DNA of 64,000 nucleotides from Coriolopsis trogii (Eukaryota > Basidiomycota > Agaricomycetes > Polyporales > Polyporaceae). Shown in pieces: positions 61,481-64,000 of this stretch (positions are counted from its first letter, which is position 1; every line of letters starts with the position of its first letter). The position numbers were made by a program, and so were the translations under genes. The stretch spans positions 1,488,001 through 1,552,000 of the forward strand of contig JAHYIO010000028.1 of the NCBI GenBank assembly GCA_020543525.1. Reading direction: 5' to 3'. The notes under the pieces were generated by a model, which saw nothing but the letters and a program-made list of their open reading frames with translations, did not search any database and had not been told where the DNA came from.

Positions 61481-61672
61481 CATGCAGTAGTAGTACATTG
61501 ACTTGAGTCCATGCAGTAGTAATACATTGACTGAGTCCATACAGTAGTAATCCGCTGACTGAGTCCAGTAATCCACTGACTTGAGTCCACGCAGCCGTAA
61601 TCCGCTGACTGAGTCCATACAGTAGTTTTCCACTGACTGAGTCCACGCAGTAGTAATCCACTGACTTGAGTT
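61481..61672. repeat. 28-bp minisatellite, seven units
   Basis: Seven consecutive units of consensus CAYRCAGTAGTAATCC then RCTGACTGAGTC, lengths 29, 28, 28, 22, 28, 28 and 29. Units 1, 4 and 7 share the extra T (TGACTTGAGTC), and unit 4 lacks six bases. The array ends 116 bases before the duplicated P450 segment begins. Confidence 0.85.
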
Positions 61673-61788
61673 CCCTGAGGTTTCGAATATTTCTCTGGCA
61701 GTCTGTCCGCGTGCGGCGCGTTTCGGATCATCGCCCGTCGATTCTCCCCATCTGCGAGATTAGCGACGTCCGCGTACGCATCTCGAAC

Positions 61789-62943
61789 AGCCCAGAAGTT
61801 CTGCTTGTCCGCTCCGCTGAGCAGCTCCGAGCCCCCGCCGAATCTGCACACGAGTCCCCGTTACGGTGAGGAAGGAAGACCAACAGCAAGAGGTAAGGCG
61901 GACACTCACGCCATGTCCGACATCACGTCGTACCTGTCCACAGCGTACCGTCAGCACACGCCCCGGCGGACCAACTCCAAAGTCGCGACCCGAACGAGGA
62001 CAACGCACGAGAAGAAGTTGAACCACTCTCTCAAGTCCGCCCGGCCCCCTTCCCTCGCCTCCAGCTTCCCGATCAGCTGCCGTGTCCGCGCCGCGACGAA
62101 CTCCTCGTACCCCTTCACCGCGTTCGCGCCCAGCCCGCGCGTCCACGTCCGCCGCCGCCTCAAGTGGTCCTCCGTCTCCTGCATCCCGATCATCGGCAGG
62201 TTCTGGTCCGACAGCCACCGGCCGACCATGTCTGCAGCAGCGACCGCACACGGGCGTACCCACATTCAGTCCCGCCGTGCACCGCGCATATGGAGGGGGG
62301 CAAGGACGTACGAGGACCTTTGCCCGCGCCCGACGGACCGAGCAGCGCAGGCACCAGCGACGCGTCCCGGACAGACAGCTCATTCGGTCCTGCAACGCAC
62401 CGACCACGCCCACCGTCAGCACCAGTCCCCGGCTGGACCAACGACACGCACCGATCCGAACGACATCCCCGTACCGGTCGTGCAGACCCTTCACGTACCG
62501 GTACTGGTACCCAGGCAGACACCGGACTGCCATGTACAGCTTGGACACCTTGGCGGCCCACGGGCCTGGGTACCGCGCGAGCGGGTGTGTCGGGGAGAGC
62601 CGGTAGGCGACGACGGAGAGGACGAGCGCGCCGAGGTAGGCTACAAACGCGAGGCCCCATCGCCCGTCCGCTGTGGAGGTGGAGGTGGACGTGCGGAAGA
62701 GGAGCGCGGCGAGCGTCGGGGGGAGGGTGAGCAGCGACGCGTGAACGAGCGGATTGTACGTCTCGTATCGGCGGAATGCCTGGTGGGCGATCTGGCAGAG
62801 ACACGACGGACGGGCGGCACATATGCGTCAGATCTTGCTGGACGGAATCTGGAGGAGCATGACGGGTGGCGTCCACTTACCAGCCCAAGGAGCGCCGAAG
62901 CGCCGAGTAAGCCTGACTGCGGACCGAGGAGCGAAGTAGGCAT
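61789..62943 (-). pseudogene. Truncated P450 copy (N-terminal exons only)
   Basis: Contains the first exons of the P450 at 53.3-55.7 kb, from MPTSLLGPQSGLL (ATG 62943) to FGGGSELLSGADKQNFWA, with all splice sites kept. After that codon the sequence departs from the P450. I-helix, ExxR and heme-Cys exons are absent, so the product cannot be a working P450. The frame happens to stay open through unrelated sequence (VRDAYADVANLADGENRRAM) and the minisatellite to about 61240, allowing a chimeric transcript. Both differences from copy 1 are silent. Confidence 0.85.
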
Positions 62944-64000
62944 GCTGCCCAGGGAGGGTGTAACGGGCGGAGGCGAAGATGGAGAACGAAGACAGAAAGC
63001 GGGAGGATGAGGGAGTGGAAGAGAGAGAGAGAGGGCCCCGGATCCGATCGGTGGACGGCAGACGGAGCACCTTATGTTTTGGACCGGAGGCAAGGCGGGC
63101 AATGCATACGACATAAGCGGGGCGCGAACATCACATGTCGCGCCCGGAAGAGCAAATAGCTGTTGATCATCTACGCAGTCGACCCCGTTTGACGGGAACG
63201 TACTCGCCCAGGCCATGCTCGACGCGCGCGCACTCTGAGACTCTGAGCATTTGTATTGTTTCCGGAGGCTCGTAGCCCATCAGCTTACTGTAAGTATGCT
63301 GTGCACCATGATCAGCGCTCTGGATCGTGTTGAACGGCCGGTGTTCCTCACCTGGGCTCAGTACATGACCTGAATCTCAAGAGACCCTCGGATAATGCAG
63401 TGAACGTATCTCGTTGCAGACAAGACAGCAGGATACCAAGGTCAAGTTTGAGATTAGACAAGAAGTGCCCTTCAGTCCTAGGCGTGACCAACCAACGCCG
63501 AGAGCGCCCCCAAACCTGTCTCCACCGACGGGTTAACGTGATGGTTGATATTCTCGAGATCGGCGATCAATCAGCTGCAGGCGTGGACGAACAAGAAGGC
63601 TGATATGTCACCTTTCATCTTGCCTGTAGGGGAGAAGCTGGGAGTTGCAAACGAACGCAGACGTGTTCCATGAGACGTCTGACCATAGATTTCCATCATC
63701 AGACATAAAAAAAACCCGTCGCGAGGAGCTGCAATGGTCCTGCTCTTTGGCTCGCATTACAAAAGCGAAATGGAGTAAAGAAGTCTACTGAATGCGATGA
63801 GCACTCACCTTCAAATTGGTGCCCGCTCTCATCTGACTTGCAGAGACCAAGGCGAGTCAATGAGTCACAGCCTATACCCGTGCTGCGCTGCATGCATCTT
63901 CAAGTACGCCCAAAGTTAGTACCGAGATACATTGATCACAGATATAGTACAAATGAGCAAGAATGTTCTGTCCCTGACCAAGAGTTCGACGCCCGAGCGT
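62944..64000. other. Duplicated P450 upstream region
   Basis: Copy of 55700-56756, promoter of the truncated P450 copy. No gene. The next bases beyond the window are expected to match the cyclophilin 3' end. Confidence 0.6.

Larger units (their letters stand above)
61789..64000. repeat. Segmental duplication, copy 2
   Basis: Near-identical copy of 54545-56756. The left junction is sharp: homology starts at AGCCCAGAAG (61789), with unrelated sequence before it. It continues to the last base of the window, so its true length is unknown and probably reaches into a copy of the cyclophilin gene. Confidence 0.95.

Overview
The window reads as nuclear DNA of a filamentous basidiomycete, most likely a wood- or litter-decaying Agaricomycete (Polyporales-like). 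Genes carry many 45-65 nt GT-AG introns, GC content is high in coding DNA, and several families typical of this group occur: class I hydrophobins, FunK1 kinases, a DUF6534-type membrane protein, AROM, GH128, P450 and an RNAi-type RNA-dependent RNA polymerase (RdRP). No bacterial, organellar or rRNA/tRNA genes were seen. All assignments come from reading the translations; no database search was run.

Layout. 1-9.9 kb: 3' part of a GH128 glucanase (-), an AGC-like kinase with a Ser-rich tail (+), an unknown protein with two Cys modules (-), and an RdRP (-) that looks short at the N-terminus and carries a one-base frameshift near its end. 9.9-24.2 kb: a truncated S10 carboxypeptidase relic running into a hydrophobin gene (+), a prenylcysteine oxidase-like gene (-), a DUF6534-type gene (+), a ferric reductase (+), a NOPCHAP1-like snoRNP assembly factor (-) and a second prenylcysteine oxidase-like gene (+). 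24.7-36.7 kb: a second kinase of the same type (+), a C2H2 regulator (-), an intact S10 carboxypeptidase (-), a FunK1 kinase (-) and a second hydrophobin (-). 37.3-57.6 kb is mostly housekeeping: pentafunctional AROM (-), a secreted DUF5695-type protein (-), another C2H2 protein (-), ribose-5-phosphate isomerase (-) divergent from the tiny TFIIH subunit Tfb5 (+), an APH-fold protein (+), a P450 (-) and a cyclophilin (-). 57.6-61.8 kb is gene-poor and repeat-rich: degenerate direct repeats, a short hAT-like element and a 28-bp minisatellite. From 61,789 to the window end, the P450 5' half and its upstream DNA recur almost identically (offset 7,244 bp).

The most striking large-scale structure is an apparent old inverted duplication. 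The set S10(+)-hydrophobin(+)-prenylcysteine oxidase(-) at 9.9-13.3 kb is mirrored by prenylcysteine oxidase(+)...S10(-)...hydrophobin(-) at 22.2-36.7 kb, and each arm also has one of the two related kinases. One arm has decayed: its S10 copy is a fragment. The second is the very recent P450 duplication, which leaves a headless second copy fused to minisatellite DNA. I found no clear new multi-gene system; the duplications, the damaged RdRP and a few promoter motif clusters are the points most worth checking.
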